Source: an uncultured Collinsella sp.
Lineage (GTDB): Bacteria > Actinomycetota > Coriobacteriia > Coriobacteriales > Coriobacteriaceae
Assembly (NCBI GenBank): GCA_900553475.1
Contig: USEF01000002.1
Location: forward strand, 1-36,268
Direction of reading: 5' to 3'
DNA: 36,268 nt
Shown here piece after piece: positions 33,925 through 36,268 of the stretch. The notes under the pieces were generated by a model. The model worked only from the letters and a program-made list of their open reading frames with translations, was not told the DNA's origin and did not search any database. The position numbers and the translations under genes were made by a program. Each line of letters begins with the position of its first letter. The stretch's first letter is position 1.

Positions 33925-33938
33925 AATTATGTATAATT
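33925..33938 (+). promoter_or_regulatory. Palindrome over a TATAAT box
   Basis: aattat-gt-ataatt (33925-33938) is a perfect dyad that contains TATAAT (33932-33937), 26 bp before the AbiE-like operon start. Likely the promoter -10 with an operator on it, perhaps for the winged-helix protein encoded next. No good -35 box is seen. Confidence 0.5.
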
Positions 33939-33963
33939 CAATATAAACTGGAATCAAACGAAA

Positions 33964-34935
33964 ATGATGGAAATGAACGAAGCGCTAATCTACTTACAAG
34001 AAGCACTAGGCCTCTCCGCCAAGGCCAAAACTTGGCCTGGATCCACACGCTTGCCGCTGCATCTGCGGGCGGTTGAGGTCCGCGCTGTTGACGCAAACGG
34101 TTTTTCGTTTTTGCTTGCAAGTTTGCCTACTGGCGTCGGGCTTCCCGAGGCTAAGAGAGTCTATAGTCAGCTAGCCTTACGCGCGGAGACTCCTGTTGTC
34201 GTTTCGTTTCCTGATGCCGATGCACGTCAGCGCAAAGCATTGATCGCACAAGGGATTCCCTTTGTCTGCCCAGGTAGACAGGCTTTTCTTCCATTTATGG
34301 GCACAGCCTGCACGGAGAGGGGCGGTGCCCGGTTTCGCAATCGCGCGACCAAGATGTCACCCAACGCACAGGCTGCCGCAATCTGGGGAGTAGCCCAGGA
34401 GCCATATCGTCCCTATGACCTTTGTCGTGCGCTTGGGATTTCGGCAAGCCGCGCGAGTGAGGCCATAACCGAGCTTGTTGACAGGGGGCTCGCGAGGCGC
34501 GAGCGTCGCGAGCGACGTGTCGTCGTGTTCCCTGTTGCTGTTGATCTTTTGCTCAGTGAGCACATGGCAGAGCTCTCCTCGCCTGTCTCGAAGGTCTTTT
34601 TTGCAAGGAAGACGCCGCAGATCGACTGTCTTGTTGACGCCGGGGAGACGGCGCTCGCCGCGCGTTCGATGCTCGCTGCGCCGGGCATGGAACAAAAGGC
34701 CGTCTTAAGAAGTGCATGGCGTCAACTGAGCGACCTCGAAGTCGCAGACGGGGAGTTGCCGGATAACGAGACGGCGATGATCCAAGTGTGGCGCTATGCG
34801 CCCGTGTTTGCCGACTCCTCCCGTGTCGACAACATTTCGCTTGCGCTATCTTTGGCGGCAATTGACGATGAGCGAATTCAGCTCGAAGTCGATCGAATGT
34901 TTGAAAGGGAATATCCATGGCAAGAAGCGCTGTAG
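33964..34935 (+). CDS. Winged-helix protein, putative antitoxin/regulator of an AbiE-like pair
   Basis: A 323-residue protein. Residues 1-115 form a domain I cannot name (LPLHLRAVEVRAVDANGF, TPVVVSFPDADARQRKALI, then GIPFVCPGRQAFLPF) seen in appearance in regulators paired with nucleotidyltransferases. Residues 127-190 are a MarR-like winged helix (MSPNAQAAAIWGV, YDLCRALGISASRASEAITE, RRVVVFP). The remaining 130 residues are helical. ATGs at 33964, 33967 and 33973 are all possible, without a strong ribosome site. It overlaps the nucleotidyltransferase gene by 19 nt. By position it would be the antitoxin or repressor of a type IV, AbiE-like system; that role is inferred. Confidence 0.6.
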   Translation: MMEMNEALIYLQEALGLSAKAKTWPGSTRLPLHLRAVEVRAVDANGFSFLLASLPTGVGLPEAKRVYSQLALRAETPVVVSFPDADARQRKALIAQGIPFVCPGRQAFLPFMGTACTERGGARFRNRATKMSPNAQAAAIWGVAQEPYRPYDLCRALGISASRASEAITELVDRGLARRERRERRVVVFPVAVDLLLSEHMAELSSPVSKVFFARKTPQIDCLVDAGETALAARSMLAAPGMEQKAVLRSAWRQLSDLEVADGELPDNETAMIQVWRYAPVFADSSRVDNISLALSLAAIDDERIQLEVDRMFEREYPWQEAL

Positions 34936-35690
34936 AAGGCCTCCAAGAATTTCAGCAGCATATGCAAGAAGCTGCAGGATCGTATGCCCTTATCGGCGGC
35001 ACGGCATGCGACATTTTGCTCGCGGAGGCGGGACTTCCGTTTAGGGCGACTCACGATTTTGATGTGGTAATTGTCGCCGATGACCGGTTGCCTCAGACGG
35101 CAGAAGCCATATGGACTTTGGTGCGTGATGGCGGTTACCGCTGCGGCTGGGGCGAAGGCAAAGGCTCATGTTTTTATCGGTTTACAGAGCCTAAGAGGCC
35201 GGGTTACCCCCATATGATCGAACTCTTCGCGAAGTGCCCCGACTTTCTAAAGGGTCGTGAGGGGATTGATGTGGCGCCAATTCACGTTGATGAAAACATA
35301 AGCAGTCTTTCGGCAATTTTGTTGGACGATGCTTACTACAGCTTGTTCCTTCAGGGAATTCGGACCGTAGGCGGCGTTTCGGTCCTGGGTACGGAATACA
35401 TTGTCCCGTTCAAAGCGAAGGCGTATCTCGACCTAAAAGCCAGAAGGGAAGCGGGAGAGAACGTTGATTCGAGGAAGGTAAAAAAGCATAAACGCGATGC
35501 TCTGAGGCTCGCTCAGCTGCTTGGCGAGTCGGAAGGTGTCGACCTGCGCGGAGAACTGAAGGACGATATGCTTGCGTTTGTTAAAGATTGCGAGGTGGGC
35601 GACGTCAATCTGAAACAGATTGGGGTTGCGGGCGTAACGATGGCGCAGTTGCTCGAGACGATGAAAGCAACATATGGCTTGATTGGTTGA
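34917..35690 (+). CDS. AbiEii-like nucleotidyltransferase, putative toxin
   Basis: A 257-residue protein with a DNA polymerase-beta-like nucleotidyltransferase core: ALIGGTACDILL (G27-G28-T29), then ATHDFDVVIV with D47 and D49, as in AbiEii/AbiGii toxins (GG...TxDxD). The following part has FAKCPDFLKG and a helical C-terminus with KRDALRLAQLL. AbiEii toxins add nucleotides, mainly to tRNA, and stop growth or abort phage infection. The ATG at 34917 overlaps the preceding gene by 19 nt, implying coupled translation. Located between the pilins and their sortase, facing the same way. Confidence 0.75.
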   Translation: MARSAVEGLQEFQQHMQEAAGSYALIGGTACDILLAEAGLPFRATHDFDVVIVADDRLPQTAEAIWTLVRDGGYRCGWGEGKGSCFYRFTEPKRPGYPHMIELFAKCPDFLKGREGIDVAPIHVDENISSLSAILLDDAYYSLFLQGIRTVGGVSVLGTEYIVPFKAKAYLDLKARREAGENVDSRKVKKHKRDALRLAQLLGESEGVDLRGELKDDMLAFVKDCEVGDVNLKQIGVAGVTMAQLLETMKATYGLIG

Positions 35691-35705
35691 GTGGGGTTAC
35701 GTGGC

Positions 35706-35785
35706 CCGGACGGCGCAGCCTAGCTGCGTTGTCCGGCGTGGAAGCTCGCTAATCAGCTATTATTTGTTTAGACAACTTGAGTTGT
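35706..35785 (+). promoter_or_regulatory. Hairpin and palindrome before the sortase gene
   Basis: ccggac (35706-35711) pairs with gtccgg (35731-35736) with an inner cgcag/ctgcg stem; no U-tract. TATTAT (35758-35763) is a possible -10, and acaact-tg-agttgt (35772-35785) is a perfect dyad between it and the GAGGAG ribosome site (35787-35792). This suggests the sortase has its own regulated promoter. Confidence 0.45.
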
Positions 35786-35801
35786 AGAGGAGTGACCGGC
35801 G

Positions 35802-36268
35802 ATGGTGCAGGGCGCCAAACATATGAAGAGCAATAACGCCGCGACAAACGGTGGCTCAAGCCCTCAGCCCAAACCTCAACCAAAACCCAAGCGTCGTCGC
35901 AAGCGGTTGCCGCGCTGGGCCGACCGGCTCATCACCATCGTCATCATCCTTATTGGCGTGGGCCTTATGACCTGGCCGTGGATCTTGGACCGGCTCGAGG
36001 CCTCGGGCGTGTTCAACCAGATCAGCACGGTGTCCAGCACCGTGGACGCGCTGTCTGCCGAGGAGCGCGAGCGCATCCTGCTCCAGGCGCGCTCCTTTAA
36101 CGAGCAGCTGGCGGGCGAGGCCACCGAGCTTCCCGCCGACCAGATTGAGCCTTACGCCCAGCAGCTCATCTTTGACCGCGACCCCATGATGAGCTGGGTC
36201 GAGATCCCCTCCATCGACGTGAGCATGCCCATCTACCACGGCACGAGTGAGGAAGTCCTTATGGCGGG
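35802..36268 (+). CDS. Class C (pilus-type) sortase, 5' part only
   Basis: Open from ATG 35802 to the window end: 155 residues of a protein that usually has 280-380. A Pro/Lys-rich, basic N-terminus (PKPQPKPKRRRKR) precedes a membrane span (LITIVIILIGVGLMTWPWI, about 43-61). The segment MSWVEIPSIDVSMPIYHG, followed by TSEEVLM, is the start of the catalytic beta-barrel of class C sortases. The catalytic His, Cys and Arg lie beyond the window. It would cleave LPxTG-like signals of the three pilins and join them. GAGGAG precedes the start. It is separated from the pilins by the AbiE-like pair. Confidence 0.9.
   Translation, partial: MVQGAKHMKSNNAATNGGSSPQPKPQPKPKRRRKRLPRWADRLITIVIILIGVGLMTWPWILDRLEASGVFNQISTVSSTVDALSAEERERILLQARSFNEQLAGEATELPADQIEPYAQQLIFDRDPMMSWVEIPSIDVSMPIYHGTSEEVLMA

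Overview
The window looks like a chromosomal segment of a gut Coriobacteriia (Actinomycetota), most likely Collinsella or a close relative. Reasons: strongly GC-ending codons in the housekeeping genes, an orphan GlnR-like regulator beside glnA, sortase-assembled pili, and short hairpin repeats scattered between genes. The genus is inferred from general resemblance, not from a database search.

Layout. 0.2-4.5 kb: a GntR/FCD regulator, then a sugar-acid module, eda (KDPG aldolase) and kdgK (KDG kinase) on the minus strand, divergent from a LacI-family regulator with tandem candidate operators between them. 4.5-5.4 kb: a HepT/MntA-type toxin-antitoxin pair whose antitoxin is fused to an N-terminal RelB/DinJ-like domain. 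5.5-7.5 kb: glnA followed by a GlnR-like orphan regulator, with a GlnR-box-like site before glnA. 7.7-9.8 kb: a lower-GC cassette of exported proteins (papain/C39-like cysteine protease, membrane protein, signal-bearing protein). 10-11.4 kb: HtrA protease. 11.5-13.2 kb: a minus-strand cluster of two exported proteins (one frameshifted in its signal peptide), a DUF2975 membrane protein and an XRE regulator. 13.3-13.5 kb: a 202-bp MITE-like element. 13.6-15.9 kb: ligA. 16.1-17 kb: Phd/VapC toxin-antitoxin. 17-19.3 kb: MATE pump and MerR regulator on the minus strand behind a MerR-type promoter. 19.4-20.8 kb: a PD-(D/E)XK nuclease-like gene bracketed by two nearly identical 65-bp hairpin repeats. 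20.9-23.3 kb: moaA and a moaC-mobB fusion (molybdenum cofactor). 23.5-25.8 kb: an MFS transporter and a HAD hydrolase, separated by hairpin repeats. 26.3-36.3 kb: a sortase-dependent pilus locus: beta-helix adhesin (LPLSG), ancillary pilin (MPSTG), backbone pilin (LPLTG), a strong terminator, an AbiE-like two-gene system, then a class C sortase that runs off the window end.

How the genes work together. KdgK and Eda turn 2-keto-3-deoxygluconate into pyruvate and glyceraldehyde-3-phosphate, probably under the adjacent LacI-family repressor. GlnA and the GlnR-like protein form a nitrogen-assimilation unit. MoaA and MoaC-MobB carry out early and late molybdenum-cofactor steps. The three pilins and the sortase build a covalent surface fibre. 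Three toxin-antitoxin-like pairs (RHH-MntA/HepT, Phd/VapC, AbiE-like) and one orphan nuclease make the segment rich in defence or selfish modules, and at least three families of hairpin repeats punctuate its intergenic spaces.

The most promising items for novelty are the nuclease gene bracketed by twin hairpins, the RHH-MntA fusion, the AbiE-like pair lodged between pilins and their sortase, and the exported cysteine-protease cassette.
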